Below, piece by piece: positions 54,287 to 64,000 of a stretch of DNA of 64,000 nt; position 1 is the stretch's first letter, and the number at the start of each line of letters is the position of its first letter. The stretch spans positions 68,495,354 through 68,559,353 of the forward strand of contig CM067322.1 of NCBI GenBank assembly GCA_034231615.1, given 5' to 3'. Made by a program: the position numbers and the translations under genes. The notes below the pieces were generated by a model. It saw nothing but the letters and a program-made list of their open reading frames with translations. It was not told where the DNA came from and did no database searches. The DNA comes from Meghimatium bilineatum (Eukaryota > Mollusca > Gastropoda > Stylommatophora > Philomycidae).

Positions 54287-55330
54287 GGGTGCATAGCTGA
54301 GAGATTAGAGCATTTGTCTTACTTCTATGAGTTCCAGGGTTCAACACTCAGTAACGACTGGGTTTTTTCCTGTTAGAGGGTAAATATAATAATTTACCCT
54401 AATGTACATGATGTAGCCCAATGAGAGCAAGGGCAAGCAGTTTCATCACACAGCCACAAGTTTCATCACACAGCCACAAGTTTCATCACACAGCCACAAG
54501 TTTCATCACACAGCCACAAGTTTCATCACACAGCCACAAGTTTCATCACACAGCCACAAGTTTCATCACACAGCCACAAGTTTCATCACACAGCCACAAG
54601 TATCACTTCCCAGCAACTCACTAATGGGAAACATGCAGTTTCATCACACAGCCACAAGTTTCATCACACAGCCACAAGTTTCATCACACAGCCACAAGTT
54701 TCATCACACAGCCACAAGTTTCATCACACAGCCACAAGTTTCATCACACAGCCACAAGTTTCATCACACAGCCACAAGTTTCATCACACAGCCACAAGTT
54801 TCATCACACAGCCACAAGTTTCATCACACAGCCACAAGTTTCATCACACAGCCACAAGTTTCATCACACAGCCACAAGTTTCATCACACAGCCACAAGTT
54901 TCATCACACAGCCACAAGTTTCATCACACAGCCACAAGTTTCATCACACAGCCACAAGTTTCATCACACAGCCACAAGTTTCATCACACAGCCACAAGTT
55001 TCATCACACAGCCACAAGTTTCATCACACAGCCACAAGTTTCATCACACAGCCACAAGTTTCATCACACAGCCACAAGTTTCATCACACAGCCACAAGTT
55101 TCATCACACAGCCACAAGTTTCATCACACAGCCACAAGTTTCATCACACAGCCACAAGTTTCATCACACAGCCACAAGTTTCATCACACAGCCACAAGTT
55201 TCATCACACAGCCACAAGTTTCATCACACAGCCACAAGTTTCATCACACAGCCACAAGTTTCATCACACAGCCACAAGTATCACTTCCCAGCAACTCACT
55301 AATGGGAAACATGCAGTATTGAAATTTATT
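54287..55330 (+). repeat. Family A SINE with internal 20-bp satellite expansion
   Basis: The SINE head is at 54291-54370 (TAGCTGAGAGATTAGAG, B-box-like GGGTTCAACACTC). Then come 8 identical 20-bp units tttcatcacacagccacaag (54441-54600), a 38-bp tail module (54601-54638), 32 more identical units (54639-55278) and the same 38-bp module again (55279-55316), ending GCAGTATTG like the other copies. The ordinary SINE has a single tttatcacacagct segment at this place. The frames of 67 and 232 codons across it arise only because 20-bp units cycle through three frames without a stop. Confidence 0.93.
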
Positions 55331-55524
55331 TTTTACAAACAAGCTGTCAGTCTCATGAACATCCCTCTTTATTCAGTGAAAGTCTTATACTCCATCAGAT
55401 CAGTAATTTATAGAAACAGTTATCTATCACATGTCTCATTTGGTTATGCAATAAAGTTATTGATCTATTATGAACATATTTTTATTAAAGCTACTTTGAA
55501 TTTTGTTTTCAGCCAAAGATGTAT

Positions 55525-55670
55525 GCGTCAGACCATTGGTACAAATAAAATGGCGACACAATGCATTTTCATTCTCTGGATTATATCCTGCTGGAAATCT
55601 AATAGGACCATGGAGAGATCCAGAGAGATCCAGCAGGAGTTTGAGAATGAATGCTGAAGAAGAAGAATTT
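55525..55670 (-). repeat. Reverse copy of the 10500-10600 repeat
   Basis: The reverse complement gives cagcattcattctcaaactc, agcaggatataatcc and gagaatg in the order seen at 10512-10560. Confidence 0.5.
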
Positions 55671-55679
55671 TATTTATCA

Positions 55680-56340
55680 TTGTTTTTATGTAACTTTAAA
55701 TAATTAAAATAAAATGACTTATAAAGGCTTGTGACTTTTAATACTGTATAGGCTAGGCATAATCATGGATTCTGTAAATAACTTTCCACTGTTTTTTATA
55801 ATAATGAATAAGAATAATGATTCATTATTTATAAATATATATATATATATTGAACACCAGTAATAGTTCATGTTATTTAAATTATGAGAAAAGATAGTAT
55901 GCTTATGATCACCTATACAACAACTGTGGTAACAAGTTTATTACTTCTGATAATAGTAGGGGTGTGGGAGTGATCGTGGGAATTTATAAGGCTCAAATCA
56001 CACTTCTCCATTTTTAGAAAGATACAACATGATACTTAGTACTATTAAAAAAAAGTAAAAAAGATATAAAAAATAAAGGTAACACCCACTCCTCCTCCCT
56101 AATGGTTTAAAAACATGCCTAAAACTGAAGTGAAAAGCTTTTGATTGAAGAAAATAAAATCACAAAGTTATATCTACAGTTCTAGTAACTTGTGATCTTT
56201 TTAGACTTCATATGTTTCAATATTGCATTCACTAACAATCTGTAATTTCTCATACAAAAATCCAGACAAATCAATGAAAAATATGTCAAAATATTTATCC
56301 TACCAAAGTATACTTACAAAATTATGATAATATCATTTTT
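55680..56340. other. AT-rich intron, nothing recognised
   Basis: Microsatellite-like TA run near 55840; a CCCACTCCTCC stretch near 56085 is similar in style to 58030-58140. No exon. Confidence 0.4.
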
Positions 56341-56344
56341 GAAT

Positions 56345-57256
56345 TGAGTAGCCAGAGGCAAGACAGCAAATGGGGTAAGATGGCGCAGAGGGTTTTTTCC
56401 AGAGCTTATGGGTTTTACTGGTAGCACAATTGACTAGGTTAGATGCCAATATTCCTATCTTTGACACAATGAAGTTTGTTAGGTCAAGGATGTCAATTTT
56501 CAACAATGCTGAATAATATTTTTTCACTCTGTTTGATCTATTTATTTTTTCAACTTTTTTGCACTCAGCCTGCTGTTATCATTAATATTATGATATTTCA
56601 ATATTTAAACTGAAATATATGTTGTGTTGTTAAGTTCTTAAGCATATTATCATGTCAGACTCCTTTTTTCATTGGAATTTTTGACAGTTGTTGAAAATGT
56701 GAATTGGGATAAGATGGTGCACGTTTATTGGGGTAAGATAGTGCATTCAAAATGTATGAAGAAAATTGTTGATCGTCATGAGGAATTGCAGATGCCAATC
56801 TAAAGCTGGAAGAAACTGATATATATGGTTATAATGATCATCCAACCTTACAAAGACATTATTAGCTTTAAAATGGGACTTACAAGCTATTTTTTTATTC
56901 AAACTTTTTTTTCTGATTAAAGTTGCAAAACTAGGCTATTTATTTATCTATTCTTATAACACATTTACACACAGCCAGTTTGCTAGATCTGACAAACTCC
57001 TTCAATTTTATAATGGTGTGTAGGTCTAACACCTTTTTGTCTGCACCATCTTGTCCTATAAAATGGGGAAAGATGTTTTTTTTTACACATATTAAATAAA
57101 TATAATTCTACTGTCTACATGTATGTTTTCAATACTCTCACTTAGATGGATGGATCAGCTATACACTGATGACAGTTGGGCCTCTCATAGCTAAGTCTAG
57201 TTGTCAGAATATGTTAAAATGTAAAAATTGTGCCGTCTTGCCTCCAGGCTACCCTA
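56345..57256. mobile_element. DNA element with inverted ends and repeated GGGGTAAGATGG motifs
   Basis: The left end TAGCCAGAGGCAAGACAGCA (from 56349) and the right end in reverse complement TAGCCTGGAGGCAAGACGGC (about 57252-57233) are inverted repeats. Subterminal GGGGTAAGATGGCGCA-like motifs recur at 56372, 56706, 56730 and, inverted, at 57042. No coding frame, so probably a non-autonomous DNA transposon; family and target duplication unresolved. Confidence 0.6.
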
Positions 57257-57559
57257 TAGGTCTAGCACCTAAGCAGATCTATAGTAGCTTTTATGCTACA
57301 TAACCTAAATCTATAAAACTATAGGCCTACTAAAAGAGAATGGAAACAATGTTAACTGAAATGATCTTTTTCCATTCCAACCATAGGTAATATGTTGATT
57401 GGTAGCTACTGAGATTCTTAACAAACATACATACATTGTTAAACTCAAATTGCATTAAAGCAATGCATTGATGTAATTTTGCAAGCTTTCCTAATTTTCT
57501 GAAAGGTGCCTACATTATACTTTGATCATAGGCAAATAGTACCGGTAGTTCGTTGTTTC

Positions 57560-57920
57560 ATTATTAATTTTCTTATCAGGCTTATTTTCACTGTTTTTCT
57601 CTTTGTTGACGTGATCTTTTATTATTCTGTCCATGTATATGATGAAAAGGAGAGGTGAAAGAACACAGTCTTAGCTTACTCTAGATCTTGTTTCGAAAGG
57701 TTCAGATATTCCATCTGTTGTTATTAATGAACTATGGCATTTTTGGTATAATGCTTTATATTGACCAACAGCTGACCTCTGATGTTATAGTTTTCTAAGG
57801 TTTCCAAGAGAATGACTGACAATACATTTTTCCAATTCAAAATCTATTATTGTATTTTTTATTAGTTCCCATAACTCATAATTGTCTGCTATTTTCAGTT
57901 AGCTGTAAATACATAAATAA
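57560..57920 (-). mobile_element. LINE RT fragment
   Basis: The minus strand reads ALYQKCHSSLITTDGISEPF, then DCVLSPLLFIIYMDRIIKDH, the RT block (G)VRQGCVLSPLLFIIxMDxI. Flanks are decayed. Confidence 0.7.
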
Positions 57921-58479
57921 TGTATATGTTGCTGTGCAGTTTGGAATACAAGCAAGAGCATAGATAAGGTGGAGGGAAGGGTTTCAGGGATTCAAGGCAT
58001 GACATTATTAAGAAACAAGCAAATAAATATGGTAACCCCCATCCCCTTAGTGGTCTCCATTCCCACCTCTCCCCGCGCTCCTAAAAAATATCATAAATTT
58101 CCACAAAACCAGGCGATTAGTTTTTATTAGTTAACCCCTCCCCCACCTTATTATAGTCATATATATGTCCTGAATATAGGAGAAGAAATAATACTTTTCT
58201 TTAAACATATATAAACAATAAATTTCACTGGTTATTATGGAATAATTTGAGATACCTATGTCAAATACATAGACTCTTTGGTTATTTGATTTCATGATTA
58301 GAAACTAGAATCACAGAATGTGGGGTACTACCATAAGTACTCCGCTCTCCATTCCAGCAGCAATCCCAGTGTATGTAGACTCACGAGTCCTGGTCAGATG
58401 TGGATTGCATGATCTTCTAGACTTTAAAAAAAACACTTTTCCTTCCCTATAGACACTCCCATTTCTGACATTCTCTGTA

Positions 58480-58725
58480 TGTGTACGTTATCAGCCTCAC
58501 TGACATCATCTTCATCTTGAAATGAATTTATTACTGCCTTGATTGAGGCTGCTTTATTTCTTCTCAGCAATGTGCTGTCTTTCACCGCATTTCCTGCCAA
58601 TAAGTCAGATCTCTTATTTCCTCTAACCCTGGAATGACTAGGGCAGTATATCCATGTCTCTGAACATTTGAGTTATTCAATAAATCAAACCATTCCTTTC
58701 TCAGGTATTGGTTAGCCTATATTCA
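58480..58725 (-). mobile_element. RNase H fragment of an older LINE-I relative
   Basis: The minus strand reads WIYCPSHSRVRGNKRSDLLA, the C-terminal RNase H block (W.PGHxGVxGNExAD.LA) with the His kept but the Asp-preceding motif altered. Too short to assign beyond a RNase H-bearing LINE. Confidence 0.65.
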
Positions 58726-59757
58726 CATATTTTTAAATCCAGAATCTCAATTCTTAGCTGAGTTATGCTATAGATCAACATTATGTTGCTGTGTTTATTC
58801 AATAATTGTACAACACCTTTGTGTCTTCTACTAATTTAAAATATGTGGCAGGGCATATGAAACTCATCTATTTGGTAAACATTGATAAACTACAATCATT
58901 TCTTTTCATTGTGTACAAATTAACACTTTTGGACTTCTTGAGGTAAATGTTTTGGGATGTAAAAAGTTGAATTATTCAATCAAAATAGTTTCCAAAGAGA
59001 TGGATATAGTAGCTAAAATTAACAATGCTTACCTCTGATTTTCTTAGATGCCTTTTCTAAAACAAACATCAATAATTATGTGACAAAACAACACTTAGAA
59101 CATTATGAAGAAATAGTTAACAATCAGCCATGGAAGCTACAGTAAGCATAGATGGCCCAATTTATTGTCTACTTGCTTCTAGATATTTGTGCCTTAATTA
59201 AGGCAGTTGTGTGCATAAGTAAAACTATTTATTGTGAGTTCTACATTTTCACATTTTGGATTTAATAGTTAACAATTTTCCAATACTATTTTCTGTCAGA
59301 CTTAATTATATTTAACAGTAACAAATTCTGACTGAACAGTTAACAAAACATATTATCATTACTATTTAAAGTCAGATTTAATTATGATTAAGCAGTAATA
59401 AATTCTGATCTAAGAATATTATTATTTACTTGTTTGTATTGATCCCTGGGAATGATGAGCAATATAGCTCTTGTTTCATTTTAATGAAGTTTTTCCAGAG
59501 CTTTATTTCATACCAAGAGGACCCCCAAATCTCAGTGGTGTGCAATACCCTGAGACCAAATCTTCTACTCAGAAGGGATAAATTCTAGAAGTTTTGTGAC
59601 TTTTCTACATCTCTGCAACATACACAGTTGTAGTTATGAGCTTGAGCTCTCCTGCCAAGCATCCTTCCTGCCATAGATGTCCATAGCAACCTAACTATAC
59701 ATTTCCTGCCATCCAAAGAGGGACTCTCCAAGAGAATTGTCAGGTCCTGCACAGAGC
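58725..59757. other. Intron, nothing recognised
   Basis: AT-rich; the two small overlapping minus frames at 59585-59903 run into the 59757 repeat and have no motif. Confidence 0.45.
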
Positions 59758-60010
59758 TTCCTTTCACAACATCTCATGTGACACCTATTCATAACTAGGC
59801 CACCATGCAAATGCTGGCAGCTAGGACCAAGGTCAGAGCTGGAGTTCATCTGGTCCCCCCAGTGTAATGTGCAATGCTGGGTTCTTTTAATGTTGCACCA
59901 CAATGGGAAATATAACTATGCAGATGATGTGCTGTGCCACTTTCACAAGAGGAAAGCAATGTTATCTACTGAGAGATTATTATTGGATAATGGTTGATCT
60001 GACAAGTCAA
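59757..60010 (+). repeat. Unclassified dispersed repeat, third copy (5' half)
   Basis: It parallels 10256-10500: both pass through gacagctagg/ggcagctagg, ggtcag, a tct-gtcccc stretch, atgtgc, atgctgtg and aagaggaaag. It is diverged and shows no coding sequence. Confidence 0.5.
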
Positions 60011-60309
60011 CAATGAGACCTTAAGTTCTTTTGCATATTTAAAATATTATAAAAACACTTACCCCGTACGTTTAATTTTTTAAACAAATAAACCTAATTT
60101 TACATTTCTTTGTAACTTTTCAGCAAATATTAAATATATGGACCATTTATGCATCCTGTTGCAGAAATATTACAACAGTTCTACTACACAGACTATATTA
60201 CTTACTGTAAAATTTGTTATTTTATGAAATATCATGTAGACAATGTTTAAGTTTTCTGTGCATAGAAATTATATTTCTATAATGTATATTATTATTCAAA
60301 TATATTATT

Positions 60310-60645
60310 CCAGTGATAGGATATTATAATGAACCAATTCTTTTTATGGAAGCATGGACGGCATACAAAAGAGCTGAAGATGGGCTGTATTGAGGCAACT
60401 AAGATGTGGTTTTTAAGAATAATTATGAAAATTCTGTGGACAGTCAAGAAAACTAATGTAGAAGTCCGTAGAAATGCTGGAGTAAAAAGACAAATTATAG
60501 CAAAAATTAGAAGCAGACAGTAACATTTTTAGGGCATGTAATGAGAAGAGAAAAAACTTAACCTTTAGTAACACCAGAAAGATCAAAGGGAGAAGAAAAA
60601 GAGGAAGACAAAAAGAGAAATTTCTGGATGGGTTTTCACTTTCAC
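60310..60645 (+). mobile_element. LINE-II fragment
   Basis: MWFLRIIMKILWTVKKTNVE, GVKRQIIAKIRSRQ, FLGHVMRREK and RKRGRQKEKFLDGFS follow the order of 51840-52110. Stops intervene. Confidence 0.8.
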
Positions 60646-60759
60646 TACTGCATGTTCTTCTATGAAGGAGTGCAGGGAGGCTTTCTATGGGCTGTGAAAA
60701 TAAAGGCAGCTGTGCCATAGCAAACACAGCGACATGTACAGATAGGATTTTGATTGTAC

Positions 60760-60915
60760 CTCTGAAAGTAAAAATCGTGTCCCAACTGTGGATTCAACCC
60801 AGGACACTAAGGGTCTGAGAACAACATTAACAACATTCTAACATTCTAATCACACAGCCATTTTAACCATACAGCCATCCATGGGTTGTCACTGCACCAT
60901 GAAAATAGATCCCAA
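60760..60915 (-). repeat. tRNA-headed SINE
   Basis: On the minus strand an A-box-like TGGCTGTGTGATTAGAATG and a B-box-like CCTGGGTTGAATCC are followed by CACAGTTGGGACACG. ACATTCTA is locally duplicated. No tRNA fold is preserved. Confidence 0.6.
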
Positions 60916-61079
60916 ATGTTGCTTATTAACTAACTTGATTAAACAGCTGAAAAAAATTCATATTTCCTCTGACACCCAGCCATTTATTATGACTTCTGGT
61001 TTTTCTGCATGTGTTTGCATTTTTGTTTTAACATTTTTATTTACTGAGTTATGATTTAAACTTTGGAGGCAATAGAGAT

Positions 61080-61530
61080 AAATGGATGCTGGATATGATT
61101 TGGAGGTATTTGTTTGTGTGTGTCACTGTTATGTTGTGTACAATGAAAATCATGAATGTGGACAAATGCACACAAATCTTTGTCCCCAGAAACACGGGCA
61201 AGGAGGGAAACGAACAGACTGACCAATTAGGTAACCTCGCCACCACAACAGATGGTCAGTCTATGGACCGAGCAAACATACGCATTGCTCTTCATGAGTC
61301 CTCATGATCAGAGGATTTTGAGATGATTGAACATGAGTCAATATCAAAAATGTGTAAATTGGGAGTAAGGATGGGCATGGCCCATAGAGAAGCCCTGACA
61401 AAGATTTCAAAAAGAGCAGTGATCCAACATAAAACCTAAACCATCAGCCATTATACCCGGAGAGATTTACTGAAGTGGAGTTCTGAGCCCTTATAGACAT
61501 GTCCAGTGTGTGAAGAGGAAAATTAAGAGA
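61080..61530 (+). mobile_element. Old LINE-I relative: RNase H end and C-terminal zinc-like motif
   Basis: FVPRNTGKEGNEQTDQLGNL, DGQSMDRANIRIAL, MCKLGVRMGMAHREALTK, SHYTRRDLLKWSSEPL and TCPVCEEEN align in order with copy 4 after its RNase H ([34 protein letters not shown]). The catalytic His of PGH is Asn here. It is diverged enough to be a separate, older lineage. Confidence 0.75.
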
Positions 61531-61994
61531 CCTAATACCTAATTGCAAACAAAGTATTTACTGCATCAAAGTCATACATACTCCTCAAATTCCTCATCTT
61601 AAATGACACCAATTACATCACTTTTAAATATCATAGGCCTAAACATCTCTCGAAAACACCAAAAGCTAATCTACAGTAACTGAAACACTAATGCTTTAAA
61701 ATTTGTCCTTTTCTGAATCATAATCCATGAAGAAATAGTGAAAAATGGAGGCACCAAAGCTAGACCTACTATGCAGTTTGGTTTCCAAATGTAAAAGGTC
61801 GAATAAATTACAACTGCATATTTATATCACTTCAGAAAACTAAGGAACAATCACTATAGACACACTTATTATAAAAACATGATGGGAAATAAACATGGAC
61901 AATTGTTGTCCATGAATAAAAATGGCTACCTCGATGTAGACATTTGTCGACATCAGACGTTTATCACTAGATGGCATTTGTAGAATACGTGTTG

Positions 61995-62065
61995 CTACAG
62001 GTTAACAACACAAGAGACAGAGTTGTGGAGAAATATTATCGTATATGCCAGTCGGCATGACACTT
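61995..62065 (+). mobile_element. LINE-II extreme 3' tail
   Basis: ggttaacaacacaagagaca, gagttgtggagaaata and atgacacttgattt repeat the end of the 51600-52215 copy (52140-52205). Confidence 0.75.
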
Positions 62066-62720
62066 GATTTATTGATTGATATCAAATTTATTCAGAATAA
62101 ATATAAATCTCACTCTAGAGTTTCTTTAATAAGTAAAACTGCAGTAACACTGTATAATCAATGAGGTACTGACACTGAACACAAGGTAGTGAGTTTTGTC
62201 ATTTACAGACTATCAGACGGATTGATATGGAACAAAAATTGATGGCAGTATACAAAAAATACTACTTCAACAATTCAACAATAAGATCTTTCTTAAGATA
62301 ACTTTCTTAAAACAAGCAGAACAAACGATTAAATATAATAATTAATTATTATATTTATCATTTTCTTTTTGCATTTTTCATGAGAAAGACCTTATGGTTG
62401 AAATGTAGATTTAGTCTGTTTGTATACTGTCATCTACTTTTTTTGTCCATTAGTCTAATTTGTCTCCTTGTGCATGGTAAAACTCACTATGTTGTGTTCT
62501 GCATAAGTATCTCAAGTGTCTGTGAACTACTCTATGAGAAAGAAAATAGGAAAGCTGGAAACAATGATAAAGTAGGTTGCAACTTATCTGTTTACACTAT
62601 GCATCAGAAGTCAATTTCTATTTCTCAGAAAATAAATGTATGCGATATATGCAATGATAATATGGGGCTATGCTTATAATTTTCATGTTAAGTGAAGATG
62701 GAAGCGGAGTAATCTTTGAA
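62065..62720. other. Intron, nothing recognised
   Basis: A 99-codon plus frame (62380-62679) starts with a hydrophobic stretch but shows no domain, no splice context and ordinary intron composition; not called. Confidence 0.4.
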
Positions 62721-62960
62721 TATGACTATTAATTAAATGTCTGTGTTAATTGAATGTCTATGTTCAATGAATCTGCGTGTTCACTGAATGTCTTGTGCTC
62801 ATTGCATGTCTGCATTCATTAAATGTTTGTGTTCAATGAATGTGTGTGTTCATATGCTAATTTAATATGTGTAGGCCTATTAGTTGAATGTGAGTGCTGA
62901 TTGAATATAAGTGTATAATGAATATAGATGTTGAGAAACAGTGGGTGTTGACTGAATGAA
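62720..62960 (+). repeat. Degenerate minisatellite, period about 20-24 bp
   Basis: Variants of tgaatgtctgtgttcaat recur about ten times with drift. Confidence 0.75.
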
Positions 62961-63466
62961 AGTAGCACTCAGATGTGGGTGTTTATTACTAAATAAGATG
63001 TTAAAGTGTGGGTGATTAAATATGATTGTCAATTCAATAATGATGTTGCTTATATGTTTAAATATACCTTTGGAATTTCCTGTAAAATCAAATTCAACCC
63101 TTACAAGTCAATACAAACATGCAACATCACATGTATTGTGTAAGAGCTAACAAAATAGTAAAAGGCACATTGAAAGCAACACTCAAAAAGTTGTGATTCT
63201 GTAGCAGATAATCTGATGAACATGTACTGTCATGCTACACATTTATATACTCAAACCAAAGATGTTATCTCATTTCACAACATACATTATATGTAACAGT
63301 AACTAAAACTTTCTACAGATCATTTAATGTGTATGAATGTAAATGCTAGTTACAAATTGCAGCAAATTTATTTTTTAGTTATAAAATATGGTGTTTTATT
63401 TATCAGTTATGACACCAATTTGATAAATATCAGGTTAGATAGAATCATTTTATTATGTGTCTTCAG

Positions 63467-63658
63467 TATACTCTGTCCCTAACAAGTCTCTTGAAAGCAC
63501 ATCTGAATTCCTGTATACCTGCATGGTTATGCAATGAAAGTAGTCATCTGTCATATCCAGCTCTATTCACTCTTGATTTTCTTTCTAAGTTTGTTTATCC
63601 CAATGAATTACCCAGAGGTTTCAACTTTCAGAGGTGTACTAATTATTATTCAGCACAG
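63467..63658 (+). CDS. Candidate exon of an unidentified plus-strand gene
   Basis: A strong acceptor (ATTATGTGTCTTCAG) and a strong donor (AGCACAG/GTAACT) enclose 192 nt, exactly 64 codons with an open plus frame in phase 0. The product contains LLKAHLNSCIPAWLCNESSH, LFTLDFLSKFVYPNELPRG and FQRCTNYYSAQ. I do not recognise the family. It is not one of the LINE families seen here. It could be an exon of a gene continuing beyond the right edge, or of a gene nested antisense in the PLC-beta intron. Confidence 0.45.
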
Positions 63659-63889
63659 GTAACTTTATATTAATGTTAGTTGAAGACATATATTTTTGTT
63701 TATTTTTAGTTACTGTCATATTACATTTTATATTTACTTCAGAGTAGAAACTCTCTGTAATTATTTATACCAGATATATAATTCGCTGCATGTATTTAAT
63801 GACCTCCCCATTTTTGTAAATATACATACTTTGACTTTGCTTTGTAATTACCACAGCCTTTATTTTACTAATATCTTACCTGTCAACTG

Positions 63890-64000
63890 ACTGTAAAGTG
63901 CCGTAATTTTTACGGTTTTTTTCCAAGCTGTACGGCTTTAAGGGCGTACACCGGCATTTACGGGTTTTTACGTGAATTTCTGCAGTTCTGTACGTTATGG
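63890..64000. repeat. Edge of an unclassified repeat rich in ACGG/CCGT
   Basis: ccgtaatttttacgg (63901-63915) is palindromic, and TACGG/TACGT motifs recur every 10-20 bp to the edge, unlike the CG-poor intron before it. It is probably the terminus of a DNA transposon cut by the window. Confidence 0.4.

Noticed and set aside
54441..55278. CRISPR-like array
   Set aside because: The 20-bp units are contiguous with no unique spacers, and the DNA is from an animal.
54421..55322. Repetitive protein of 67 and 232 codons (FITQPQVSSHSHKFHHTAT-type repeat)
   Set aside because: It is the translation of a 20-bp satellite whose three frames all lack stops. There is no splice or start context, and it sits inside a SINE.
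51258..64000. PLC-beta X-box, EF-hand or PH exons in the right-hand 12.7 kb
   Set aside because: I searched both strands for the X-box histidine motifs and other conserved blocks and saw none; this part reads as intron filled with repeats.

Overview
This window is animal nuclear DNA. It is AT-rich (about a third G+C by eye), has no operon-like packing, and carries one host gene as small exons with GT/AG junctions scattered among large introns. The gene lies on the minus strand and is a phosphoinositide-specific phospholipase C-beta of the PLCB1 / fly Plc21C class. I placed 14 exons between 51257 and 3066, about 2.3 kb of coding sequence or 767 codons. Reading phase is continuous across every junction. 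They encode, in order: the acidic X-Y linker, the Y half of the catalytic barrel, the C2 domain, a Ser/Asn-rich spacer preceded by a 30-nt microexon, and part of the long C-terminal coiled-coil domain. The start of the gene (PH, EF-hands, X box) should lie beyond the right edge and the extreme C-terminus beyond the left edge. Close matches in the Y and C2 blocks to fly Plc21C suggest a protostome, perhaps an arthropod, but the species cannot be fixed from the sequence.

Nearly everything else is transposon-derived. The most informative family (called LINE-I here) is a non-LTR element with reverse transcriptase followed by RNase H and a short ACTA-type tail. Six 5'-truncated copies are present, four of them with exact target-site duplications. 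One 2.7-kb copy sits inside the RT region of an older LINE. Another lies a few bases from a PLC-beta splice donor. At least three further RTE/CR1-like lineages leave many 3' fragments (best copy 42412-43450), and there is a decayed piggyBac-like transposase (17019-18500), a hAT-like non-autonomous element (6722-7875), a near-perfect 165-bp foldback (46286-46450) and a 0.9-kb inverted-repeat element (56345-57256). At least five tRNA-headed SINEs belonging to two or more families are scattered through the introns.

Layout from the left: 1-3.1 kb, SINE and LINE-I; 3.1-8.5 kb, three coiled-coil exons with LINE and hAT debris; 8.5-23 kb, a 14.6-kb intron with LINE-I relics and the piggyBac relic; 23-36 kb, the Ser/Asn exon, the microexon and the nested LINE; 36-52 kb, the dense exon block for linker, Y and C2; 52-64 kb, the 5' intron with a SINE-derived 20-bp satellite and, at the far right, an unassigned plus-strand exon candidate.

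I found no convincing new multi-gene system. The unusual material is structural: two LINE insertions 7-9 nt past splice donors, a satellite grown inside a SINE, a LINE with a micro-inverted 5' end, a symmetric microexon, and strong enrichment of the palindromic octamer TAGGCCTA.
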